A stretch of 9,466 bases of DNA from JAVEYA01 sp034003745. GTDB taxonomy: Bacteria; Bacillota; Peptococcia; DRI-13; PHAD01. Position 1 is the first letter of the stretch; the number at the start of each line of letters is the position of its first letter. Under the pieces are notes generated by a model, which was not told the DNA's origin, searched no databases, and saw only the letters and a list, made by a program, of their open reading frames with translations. The position numbers were made by a program, and so were the translations under genes. The stretch spans positions 1 through 9,466 of the forward strand of contig JAVEYA010000087.1 of assembly GCA_034003745.1 (NCBI GenBank). Direction: 5' to 3'. Below are positions 1 to 7,361 of the stretch, piece by piece.

Positions 1-1477
1 TGAACTTGTCGTAAATGCTGATATTGCCGATGGACCTGGGATTAATGCCGGTCTCATCGCTGACGAGCTTGACCAAATCCGCCGGACGGATATTTTGCTG
101 GCGGCCAATGGTAAAGAACAGTCTGACCATACCCGGCTGGGCGCCCGTGTCCACTATTTCGGAAACAGCATTCTCATTAATCAGCTCTACGCCCTTTTGA
201 ATATGCGCATACTTAACAGCCGCCGCCACAATCAGCTCGGCAGAATGGCTCTGTAAAAGCTGGCAGGCAATGTCCCGGTAATTATCCAGCTTGCCGTCCG
301 CGATCAGGGAATCAAGGGAATTCTTAATGTTCTCGCTCTGCTGCTGCACCACATCCTGAAAAGTCGGCAACGTTGTTTTTTCGATTTGCGACTTCAACAG
401 CCGTTCAATCATTCTGAGCTGCCGGTATTCCTTAGGCACAATCAGCGTCAGCGCTTTACCTTCCCGTCCGGCCCGCCCGGTCCGGCCGATGCGGTGCACA
501 TAGGATTCCGGGTCCTGGGGGATATCATAGTTGATGACATGGCTGACCTTTTCGATATCCAGGCCCCGGGCCGCCACATCCGTGGCCACCAGCATCTCCG
601 TCTCTCCTAACCGGAAGGAACGCATGGCCTTATCGCGCTGGGCCTGGGTCATATCCCCGTGCAACCCCTCGGCAAAATAGCCGCGCATCTGCAAGGAGGC
701 CACCAGTTCATCCACCCCGCGCTTGGTCCGGCAAAAGAGAATGACCGACTCATAGTTTTCATAGTCCAGGATGCGGCAGAGCGCATCCACTTTGGACATG
801 GTGATGACTTCGTAATAGTTTTGCTGAATCAGCGGAACGGTCAGATTTTCCTTGCTGATGGTGACAAAATGGGGATTCTTCAAATATTTCTCCGCCAGCC
901 GCTGAATCGGCAAAGGCATGGTGGCGGAAAAGAACAAAGCCTGGCGCTGGTCCGGCGCCTTATCCAGAATCATCTCAATATCTTCGATAAAACCCATGTC
1001 CAGCATTTCATCGGCTTCATCCAGCACCACCATCCGCACCTGCTCCAGATTCAGGGTTTTCCGGCGCAGATGGTCGAGAATGCGTCCCGGCGTGCCGATA
1101 ACCACCTGGACCCCGGCCCTTAAGGAACGGATCTGGCGGTCAATGGGCTGTCCGCCGTAAATAGGCAATACTTTTACCCTTTTAAAAGAACCAATCTTGT
1201 CGATTTCTTCAGCGACCTGCATAGCCAATTCCCGGGTCGGCGTGAGAATCAAGGCTTGTACAGCTGCGGTGGTTTGTTTGATGTTTTCCACGATGGGAAT
1301 GCCGAAGGCAGCTGTTTTTCCTGTGCCTGTCTGGGCCTGCCCGATGACGTCCAATCCCGCTAAAACCAGTGGAATGGCCTGCTTTTGAATTGGCGTCGGC
1401 TCCTCAAAACCCATTTTTGAGACAGCCGAAATGATTTTCTTGGATACGTTAAACTCATTAAAAGTCGAATACTCCAT
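1..1477 (-). CDS. deaD: DEAD-box ATP-dependent RNA helicase, DeaD/CshA type (3' end beyond window)
   Basis: This is an ATP-dependent RNA helicase of the DEAD-box superfamily 2, a cytoplasmic enzyme that typically remodels RNA in ribosome assembly, mRNA decay and cold adaptation. The visible 492 codons carry the full motif set in order: Q motif GFEEPTPIQ (about residues 24-32), Walker A AQTGTGKT (about 48-55), PTRELA, TPGR, DEAD (about 153-156), SAT, ILFCRTK, ATDVAARGLD and HRIGRTGR (about 328-335). After a linker, the last visible part (PADLVKLVSDETGINPRSIG and on) resembles the RRM-like DbpA RNA-binding domain, which the left edge cuts. That domain favours a DeaD/DbpA-like protein over a minimal helicase; the symbol is by family only. 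The ATG at 1477 has a strong AAAGGAG site 6 nt upstream and starts MEYSTFNEFN, typical of the family. It lies 32 bp after the phosphoesterase gene and is probably co-transcribed with it. Confidence 0.95.
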   Translation of the reverse strand, partial: MEYSTFNEFNVSKKIISAVSKMGFEEPTPIQKQAIPLVLAGLDVIGQAQTGTGKTAAFGIPIVENIKQTTAAVQALILTPTRELAMQVAEEIDKIGSFKRVKVLPIYGGQPIDRQIRSLRAGVQVVIGTPGRILDHLRRKTLNLEQVRMVVLDEADEMLDMGFIEDIEMILDKAPDQRQALFFSATMPLPIQRLAEKYLKNPHFVTISKENLTVPLIQQNYYEVITMSKVDALCRILDYENYESVILFCRTKRGVDELVASLQMRGYFAEGLHGDMTQAQRDKAMRSFRLGETEMLVATDVAARGLDIEKVSHVINYDIPQDPESYVHRIGRTGRAGREGKALTLIVPKEYRQLRMIERLLKSQIEKTTLPTFQDVVQQQSENIKNSLDSLIADGKLDNYRDIACQLLQSHSAELIVAAAVKYAHIQKGVELINENAVSEIVDTGAQPGMVRLFFTIGRQQNIRPADLVKLVSDETGINPRSIGNISIYDKF

Positions 1478-1483
1478 AAAGGA

Positions 1484-1490
1484 CTCCTTT
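1484..1490 (-). promoter_or_regulatory. Ribosome binding site of the DEAD-box helicase
   Basis: The minus strand reads AAAGGAG six bases before the ATG at 1477. It lies in the 32-bp gap after the metallophosphoesterase stop codon, fixes the helicase start, and leaves little room for a separate promoter. Confidence 0.8.
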
Positions 1491-1509
1491 CCAATCTCTC
1501 TTTTATATT

Positions 1510-2886
1510 CTAACCGGAAAACAGTTTTCTTTCCAGAACAAATCCTGTTTCCAGGTTATATACTTTGATAGTGTCCGTTGCAGACAGGTATAGCTCACCG
1601 TTCTTGTCTTTGGAGAAATGCAAGAGCACTACCGAATAGGGTATTTCCTTGGCCGCCTGCAATCCCCTGATGCCGGCGGCGCCGGCCGTACCGGCGTTGA
1701 TCAGGATGGTGCCTTTCTCTTCGGAAATCGTATACTGGTGGGTATGCCCATAGATAACCAGCGGCGCGATGCCGGTAAAATCCTCGGCCACAACATAATT
1801 ATGCACAGCAATCAGATGGGGTTTATTGACGGCCTCCTCCCAATAAGCCTTTAATTGCATTTTATACGCGTCAATCATCGTCTGGCCGGCGACGGTCAGG
1901 GAATTGGAGGTGGAGGCAGGGTCGGCAATCGCCAGGATTCTTAATCCCTGGATATCCACGATGCCCCCGCTTAAAACCTGGACCATGGGAAAAGCCGCCA
2001 TGTCCTTAATGATTTGCGGTGAGTCATGGTTGCCCGGGACAAAGAGATACGGCACCATCATATCGTTTAACACGTTTAAAAGCTGCGCTTCGAGAGGCGT
2101 GGCGTAATCAGTCATATCTCCGGTATCGATAATCATATTTACCGGGAAGCTGGCCACAATCTGCCGGATAAATTTGTGCGCAGCCGGGTTATTGTGGATA
2201 TCGCTGACGTGCAGGACCAGCAAAGCATCCTCTTCCTGCCTCAGGGGCGCCGCTTTATCGATTTGTTCGAAAATAGCATAGAGATTCCTGGCGATAAGCT
2301 GCATCTGCTCCCCCAGAATATTGACTTTCTGAAAGACGGCTCCCGCCATATCGATAGCCCAGGGCGCGGCTTTCAGGGCGCCGCTGTACTCCGGGGTACG
2401 CAATTTCTCGGGCTGGTAAGTCGAAACGGTTCCCACGGTCAAAACCAGGCAAAGCAGCGTTCCCGCCGCCGCACCGTACAACGCAGGCCGTAAGGTCCTT
2501 CCGGAAATGAGAATAGCTCCAAGCATTCCTCCTAAGAGAGCCAGAAGGAACAAATGGAGCACAAAGACGAGGACGATATCCTGCAGTTCATCCTTAATCT
2601 GCCGTGTCAGTTCCGTGGTGAGCGGAGCCGTTTCAATCAGCTTCTGGAGTTTTTCGATATTGATGTTTTGCAGCACCAGGCTGATTTTCACCGGCGTCAG
2701 GTGCGTTTGCGCGGAGAGGCTGCCTACCGGAGGGATCACGATTTCCGTGATTCCGCGGGCGGAAGCGCCGAAAGAAGCGCGGAATTCTATTCCCATCAAA
2801 GAAAAGGTCATCCCGCCGATAAAGAACATAAAGAACAGCGAGACAAACAAAGCTGTGATTACCGGTTTTAGAACCTGCCTGGGCAT
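1510..2886 (-). CDS. Membrane-anchored calcineurin-like metallophosphoesterase
   Basis: This 458-residue protein couples an N-terminal membrane module to a calcineurin-like metallophosphoesterase domain, which uses two metal ions to hydrolyse phosphoesters. Hydrophobic segments lie at about residues 10-31, 104-127 and 133-153. Between the first two is a roughly 70-residue polar region. The catalytic domain begins near residue 221 and has all expected metal-site motifs: D229-x-H231, G256-D257, G285-N-H-D288, H362 and G380-H-T-H383. Charge distribution (R and K before segment 1, SGRTLRP between segments 2 and 3) predicts, by the positive-inside rule, that the catalytic domain faces outside the cytoplasm. 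The substrate cannot be told from sequence. The gene starts one base after the cinA stop and has an AAAGGAAGGG ribosome site, so it is probably in the cinA operon. No known gene name is recognised. Confidence 0.9.
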   Translation of the reverse strand: MPRQVLKPVITALFVSLFFMFFIGGMTFSLMGIEFRASFGASARGITEIVIPPVGSLSAQTHLTPVKISLVLQNINIEKLQKLIETAPLTTELTRQIKDELQDIVLVFVLHLFLLALLGGMLGAILISGRTLRPALYGAAAGTLLCLVLTVGTVSTYQPEKLRTPEYSGALKAAPWAIDMAGAVFQKVNILGEQMQLIARNLYAIFEQIDKAAPLRQEEDALLVLHVSDIHNNPAAHKFIRQIVASFPVNMIIDTGDMTDYATPLEAQLLNVLNDMMVPYLFVPGNHDSPQIIKDMAAFPMVQVLSGGIVDIQGLRILAIADPASTSNSLTVAGQTMIDAYKMQLKAYWEEAVNKPHLIAVHNYVVAEDFTGIAPLVIYGHTHQYTISEEKGTILINAGTAGAAGIRGLQAAKEIPYSVVLLHFSKDKNGELYLSATDTIKVYNLETGFVLERKLFSG

Positions 2887-2887
2887 A

Positions 2888-4135
2888 TTACCCTTCCTTT
2901 AAATAATTGTAGAGCAGAATCTGCGCTCTGTTTACACTCATCTCCCTTATCGTTTCCCTTTTTCCGTTAAAATAAAAGGTTTTCGCCGTTTGTTGATCCT
3001 GTGCGTCCAGCGCAATACATACCATGCCTACCGGCTTTTCCTTGGTCCCTCCGTCCGGACCGGCAATGCCGGTAACGCCGATCCCTACGGAACTGCCGGT
3101 AACCTTGCGGACGCCTGCGGCCATGGCCCGGGCTGTCTCTTCGCTGACAGCGCCGTGCTTTTCTAGGATTGCAGCCGGTACTCCCAGCAGCTTTTCTTTG
3201 ATTTCATTGCTATAGGCTATAATTGCACCGGTAAAATATTCCGAGGAACCCGGCAATTTGGTAAAAGACGCGCTTAACAGCCCGGCTGTACAGGATTCAG
3301 CGGTGGAAACGGTCAGACTGCGCTTCGTTAAAAGCGTTGCGGCGTTATCCCAAACAGTTTCCTTGTCTTCGGCGGCAATATAGCGGCCGATTCGCTTTTC
3401 TATTTCGTCCCTGACCGGCTTGATGATCTCCTGGAATTCCGTCTCATCGCAAGCCCTGGCCGTAAGCCGGACGATGACCACGCCCGGCCCCAGCAAAGTG
3501 GCAATGGTCGGCGTGGTTTGGGTATCGATCAGGTCTTTGATGCTCTCTTCCACAGCCGATTCCGTCATCTCAACGAGCTTGAGGACTTTGGAAAAGATTT
3601 TCTGATGTCCGGAACCTAAAAGATGGGCAGTGAGCCAGGGCACGGTGTAATTCAGGAACATGGGTTCCATTTCCCGGGGCGGGCCCGGCAGCACGATATA
3701 GACTTTTTTGTCCAGCTGGACGGCCATGCCGGGGGAGGTGCCGTAATCATTCTTTAAAACGCTGGATTCCGGGATAAAAGCAACCTGTTTATAATGCCCG
3801 TCCCGGAAAGCAATATTGCGTTTGGCCAGTGCGGCCTTCAGTATCTCCACTTCCTCGGACCTGACTTCCAGCGGCTTTTGCAAAAACTCCGCCAGAGTCT
3901 CTTTGGTCAAATCATCCCCGGTCGGACCCAGGCCGCCGGTTAGAATGACCAGATCGGAGCGGTCATGGGCGATGCGGACGGCCTCCGTCAATCTGTGCCT
4001 GTTGTCGCCTACACTGGTATGATAGAATACATCGATGCCCAGCTCGGCGAGTTTCTCCGAAATATATTTGGCATTGCTGTTTAAAATCTGGCCTAATAGA
4101 ATCTCCGTACCTACCGCCACGATTTCCGCGTTCAT
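2888..4135 (-). CDS. cinA: CinA family protein: MoCF-like domain plus nicotinamide-nucleotide amidase domain
   Basis: This is a full-length two-domain CinA protein (415 residues). The C-terminal CinA/PncC domain deamidates nicotinamide mononucleotide to nicotinate mononucleotide in pyridine-nucleotide recycling. The N-terminal MoCF/MoaB-like domain in characterised homologues hydrolyses ADP-ribose-type compounds. In Bacillota the gene is often linked to competence and recA. Seen here: the N-terminal start MNAEIVAVGTEILLGQ, TGGLGPTGDDLT at about 66-77, LPGPPREM at about 149-156, the amidase motif TAESCTAG at about 278-285, GSSEYFTG at about 296-303, and GVTGIAGPDGG at about 353-363. The longer reading frame extends to 4234, but family similarity begins at the ATG at 4135, which has a GGGGGGAA site 9 nt upstream. 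It is the first gene of a probable operon with the phosphoesterase and the helicase. Confidence 0.95.
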   Translation of the reverse strand: MNAEIVAVGTEILLGQILNSNAKYISEKLAELGIDVFYHTSVGDNRHRLTEAVRIAHDRSDLVILTGGLGPTGDDLTKETLAEFLQKPLEVRSEEVEILKAALAKRNIAFRDGHYKQVAFIPESSVLKNDYGTSPGMAVQLDKKVYIVLPGPPREMEPMFLNYTVPWLTAHLLGSGHQKIFSKVLKLVEMTESAVEESIKDLIDTQTTPTIATLLGPGVVIVRLTARACDETEFQEIIKPVRDEIEKRIGRYIAAEDKETVWDNAATLLTKRSLTVSTAESCTAGLLSASFTKLPGSSEYFTGAIIAYSNEIKEKLLGVPAAILEKHGAVSEETARAMAAGVRKVTGSSVGIGVTGIAGPDGGTKEKPVGMVCIALDAQDQQTAKTFYFNGKRETIREMSVNRAQILLYNYLKEG

Positions 4136-4144
4136 CTGCAGATT

Positions 4145-4150
4145 CCCCCC
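4145..4150 (-). promoter_or_regulatory. Ribosome binding site of cinA
   Basis: The minus strand shows a run of six G followed by AA, 9 nt before the ATG at 4135. It supports that start over the two upstream in-frame ATGs at 4174 and 4234, which would add a basic, non-conserved leader. Confidence 0.6.
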
Positions 4151-4179
4151 GGTTTTTGTATGAATCCTTACCATGACAT

Positions 4180-4208
4180 ATTGTACTCTAAAAAAACATA
4201 AAAAAAAA
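4180..4208 (-). promoter_or_regulatory. Candidate sigma-A-like promoter for the cinA operon
   Basis: On the minus strand, TACAAT (4185-4180) is a good -10 match and would start transcription near 4173, about 38 nt before the cinA ATG. The -35 region falls in a T tract (TTTTTT or CTTTTT, about 4203-4209) and is a weak match to TTGACA, so the call rests mainly on the -10 element and the position. Confidence 0.35.
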
Positions 4209-4271
4209 GAGCGGCTAAAGGCACGAAAATACAAGAAAAAGGCATCATCCTACAAGGTATAGCCTATCTCT
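4200..4271 (-). terminator. Weak candidate terminator after res
   Basis: Downstream of the res stop, the minus strand has AGAG and GGCTA that can pair with TAGCC and CTCT. The intervening loop is about 42 nt, and nine T residues (4208-4200) follow directly. The uridine tract is convincing but the stem is short and the loop long, so this may not be a true intrinsic terminator. The T tract coincides with the presumed -35 region of the cinA promoter. Confidence 0.25.
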
Positions 4272-4313
4272 TCTTGCTTTGCGAATATCCAATTGGAGCA
4301 TTTATCAGCTAGC

Positions 4314-7300
4314 TTAACTCATCACCTTATCCAATAATGCCGCATAACTGTCCACTACATCGTACACAACAGACTCCGTGCTTATCGCCTTAAAATGCTC
4401 TCGGGCACAGTGGATTTTTGCTTCCTCGATCATACGCAACTGCATGGTGGACATGGAGCCTTTTGTTTCAGCAACAAAGTAAATATGCTTGACCTTGCCC
4501 TCATGAAAAGCTATTGCCCAGTCAGGGTTATATTTGCCAATCGGCGTACTGATGAAAAATCCGTTCGGCAGTTTTACATATACCGCTACCTCATTACTGG
4601 TATCAACGCTTTCCGCAAAGGTTTTCTCATTTGCAGAGTCATAGAGAATATAATCATACAAATGCTTATTCGCAGCCATTGCATTAACGCCAAGCTGTCC
4701 TTTCAGCGTCGGCTCGGTGAAAATAGTGGTATCATATACGGAGTCCAGCTTATTGTAAGTGATATGCTGAATGATTGTCGTCGCCTTTTGCTCGTTGATA
4801 ATCTGAGCTGCTTTAATGATAAATTCCTCGGGATTATTGGCGAACTGCCCGAAAACAACCTTATCAATTCCCCGCAGGACACTCACAACTGCTTTTCTGG
4901 TAAGCCCGGTCCCAGCAACAACTTTCCCGACAAGGTCATACTGCACAGAAGTGCTTGATGAAAGCTCCGCCTTGTAAACCTCGTTTTCTTCTTTGACAAA
5001 AGCCGCTCCCTGCTGCAGTTGCTCCCGTGATTGGATATCGCTCATCGTCCCGGTTTCAACCTTGAAAAATATCTTTGATACGCGAAGGTCGCGGTTAAGA
5101 GCAGCTATTGATTTTTTTATCAATTCATCCTGATCAAACTCCACCACATAAACGGACTTGGCATTTATATTTGACCATAGCTTCTGGAATTCCGGCAAAC
5201 CAAGCTTGGCATTGTCCAGCTTCAATTCAACATTGTTTTTTCGTGCGTTCTCAGGCTGCATGGCTCGGCTGTCGTAGATTGAATCGAGAATCGCAATGAC
5301 AGAATCCTTGCAATCCGCCGCTTCATCAGCTATTTCAATATTGCCGCTCTTCTTGTCCTCATAGTATTTGTCCGTGAGGATACCTTTCTTCACATATCCG
5401 CTTGTAATAAGCCCCTCGTAAATGCTCTGGGCAAGTTCGATATCAACGACTTGCTCGGCACCGCTGGCATCTTTTATTACTTTATTCTTAAAGAGTTCCA
5501 TCGTAACCATTCGAGGACGGTCTGCCACAGCCTCGGCAAGCTCGGTCTGAAGCCCTTTAGCAAAGCTGTCGTAGCTTTCATTGGCTACAACGGTAAGGAC
5601 ATTTATGTTGTGAACATCCTCACCCAGCAGGTTGGTGTCCATGCGTTCGCCATTCTGATTTACAGACAGCCTTAATCCGCGCCCGACTTCCTGGCGTTTA
5701 CGGACATCGCTGCCGCTTTGCTTAAGCGTGCAAATCTGGAACACATTCGGGTTGTCCCAGCCTTCACGCAAGGCAGAGTGAGAGAAGATAAACCGGAGCG
5801 GGTCGCGGCGATCCAGCAGGAGTTCTTTATTTTTCATAATCCGATCATAAGCGTCCACGTCATCGGAGGTGCGCTCCTGCCTGTCACCCAGCTTGCTGTC
5901 TACCATACGATTGTTCTTTTTATCTATGGAGAAATAGCCGTCGTGAGTTTCTTCGGCTGTAATTTTGCCAAGGTATTTCAGATATTCATCGCCATCGCCG
6001 ATTTTAAGCTGAAGATTGCTGATGACCTGTTTGTATTCCTCCTCGAATATATTGGCATACACGCCATTAAATGGCTGCCCAGCGGCATCATATTGTTTAT
6101 ACCTGGCGACTTCGTCAATGAAGAAAAGCGACAATACCTTGATGCCTTTGTAGAACAACTGCCGCTCCCGTTCGATATGAGAGAGAATGGTCTCGCGTAT
6201 TTGAATGCGCCTGAGCTGTTCCTCGCTGACCGCCCCCATGACATCACCGGCAAAGAGCTTTATGCCGTTTGTAAACTCAATAGAGCTGTCCCTGCCGTCA
6301 ATCCGTGATATGGTATATCCGCTTTTATATTCAGCAAGCTCGCCGGAATTGGGGTAGAGATTATATCCCTCGCCGACAATGCGTGTTGCCTTGCGGACTC
6401 CGCTTACACCCTTGATATCAAACTCGATGGTGGCGGTGGGGTTGGCCTTGGAGAGGTTAATGCCCTCCAGATATACATACCCTTCGGTAGCGGTGCTCCC
6501 TGTGACGGTAATTCCTTTAACAGCAATTTTTTTAACCAGCTTCTTGTTGTAAGCTTCCATAGCATCCAGGCGGTAAACCATATTGTATATGCTGTCCTTC
6601 TTATGCGTAGCCGAATAGCGCAGTGTGAACAGAGGGTTAAACTCCTTCAAGCGCTCTTTTGTGGCCGCGCCCTCCACCGATTGAGGCTCATCGATAATCA
6701 GAATGGGATTTGTTTTAGCAAGGATATCTATGGGCTTACGGCTTCGGAATTCATCGAGCTTCATGTAAATACGACGGGCGTCCTTGCCGCGGGCATTAAA
6801 AGCCTGAGAATTGATGATCATTACATTGATGGCACTGTCGGAAGCGAAGCGGTCAATCTCGGTCAGCTGAGCGGAATTATAAATAAAATACCGGATCTTC
6901 TTTCCGTATTCCTCGGCAAAGTGTTCCTCCGTAATCTGAAACGACTTATACACACCTTCGCGGATAGCTACGCTGGGCACGACAATAATGAACTTGCTCC
7001 AGCCATACCGCTTATTAAGCTCGTACATGGTTTTGATATATGTATAAGTCTTGCCGACGCCGGTTTCCATTTCTACAGTAAGGTTATACCGCCCCTCCAA
7101 TTCCTTGGACGGCTCAATCTGGTTACTGTGCTGAATCTTATTGATGTTCTCAAGAATAGCCCCGTCGTTTAATTCCGGCACGAGCTTGGAGTTGCCAAAG
7201 CCGGTGAAGCGTTCCGCTTCGTCAATGGTCATCTGCTTATTTTTTACATATCCCTTGTCCACCATATAGCTGGGGGTAAGAAAGGGCTGTCCGGCAAACA

Positions 7301-7361
7301 CATCGCACACAGCTTTTGCTGCATCTGCCTGAAATTTCTGATGCTTAAATTGCAGCTTCAT
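4314..7361 (-). CDS. res: Type III restriction-modification enzyme, restriction (Res) subunit
   Basis: This 1015-residue protein is the DNA-stimulated ATPase and endonuclease subunit of a type III restriction system. It works with Mod to cut DNA near unmethylated recognition sites. Seen in order: Walker A METGVGKT (98-105), a DEPQ Walker B box (224-227) as is usual in type III Res, SAT (250-252), the helicase motif V/VI region SALREGWDNPNVFQI (529-543) and QEVGRGLRL (557-565), and a C-terminal PD-(D/E)XK nuclease with NPDW (945-948) and ETK (965-967). All key residues are present, so the protein looks active, and its length fits the family. The frame opens upstream to 7403, but the ATG at 7361 is preferred: GGAGG sits 9 nt before it, and its A overlaps the TGA of the preceding gene as ATGA. 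It is the last gene of the operon. Confidence 0.95.
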   Translation of the reverse strand: MKLQFKHQKFQADAAKAVCDVFAGQPFLTPSYMVDKGYVKNKQMTIDEAERFTGFGNSKLVPELNDGAILENINKIQHSNQIEPSKELEGRYNLTVEMETGVGKTYTYIKTMYELNKRYGWSKFIIVVPSVAIREGVYKSFQITEEHFAEEYGKKIRYFIYNSAQLTEIDRFASDSAINVMIINSQAFNARGKDARRIYMKLDEFRSRKPIDILAKTNPILIIDEPQSVEGAATKERLKEFNPLFTLRYSATHKKDSIYNMVYRLDAMEAYNKKLVKKIAVKGITVTGSTATEGYVYLEGINLSKANPTATIEFDIKGVSGVRKATRIVGEGYNLYPNSGELAEYKSGYTISRIDGRDSSIEFTNGIKLFAGDVMGAVSEEQLRRIQIRETILSHIERERQLFYKGIKVLSLFFIDEVARYKQYDAAGQPFNGVYANIFEEEYKQVISNLQLKIGDGDEYLKYLGKITAEETHDGYFSIDKKNNRMVDSKLGDRQERTSDDVDAYDRIMKNKELLLDRRDPLRFIFSHSALREGWDNPNVFQICTLKQSGSDVRKRQEVGRGLRLSVNQNGERMDTNLLGEDVHNINVLTVVANESYDSFAKGLQTELAEAVADRPRMVTMELFKNKVIKDASGAEQVVDIELAQSIYEGLITSGYVKKGILTDKYYEDKKSGNIEIADEAADCKDSVIAILDSIYDSRAMQPENARKNNVELKLDNAKLGLPEFQKLWSNINAKSVYVVEFDQDELIKKSIAALNRDLRVSKIFFKVETGTMSDIQSREQLQQGAAFVKEENEVYKAELSSSTSVQYDLVGKVVAGTGLTRKAVVSVLRGIDKVVFGQFANNPEEFIIKAAQIINEQKATTIIQHITYNKLDSVYDTTIFTEPTLKGQLGVNAMAANKHLYDYILYDSANEKTFAESVDTSNEVAVYVKLPNGFFISTPIGKYNPDWAIAFHEGKVKHIYFVAETKGSMSTMQLRMIEEAKIHCAREHFKAISTESVVYDVVDSYAALLDKVMS

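Larger units (their letters stand above)
4136..4313. other. 178-bp intergenic gap between the two operons
   Basis: No coding sequence is supported here. It is AT-richer than its flanks and contains the candidate res terminator, the candidate cinA promoter and the cinA ribosome site. It also has a 10-bp palindrome TCCAATTGGA at 4288-4297, for which no function is apparent. No tRNA, integrase end or obvious attachment site was seen. Confidence 0.7.

Noticed and set aside
465..492. Repeated CCGG/CCCG runs as a possible repeat element
   Set aside because: They correspond to the conserved helicase motif VI region (GRTGRAGREG), where repeated Gly/Arg codons give this pattern.
386..1388. Plus-strand open frames opposite the DEAD-box helicase
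   Set aside because: The minus frame carries every helicase motif. The plus frames are low-complexity mirror translations without family similarity.
1668..1697. GC-rich symmetric repeats of GCCGGC type
   Set aside because: They encode an Ala/Gly-rich stretch of the phosphoesterase. Local symmetry is expected from those codons.
4136..4234. Longer cinA starting at 4234
   Set aside because: The 33 extra residues are basic and aromatic, not family-like, and overlap the likely promoter. The ATG at 4135 has a ribosome site and begins the conserved domain.
4288..4297. 10-bp palindrome TCCAATTGGA as an operator
   Set aside because: It is a single short dyad downstream of res with no second copy and no fitting promoter position, so it could be chance.
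4395..7172. Long plus-strand open frames opposite res (4395-4958, 5718-6308, 6603-7172)
   Set aside because: They lie antisense to a clear full-length Res gene, show no recognisable domains, and are explained by the codon use of the sense frame.
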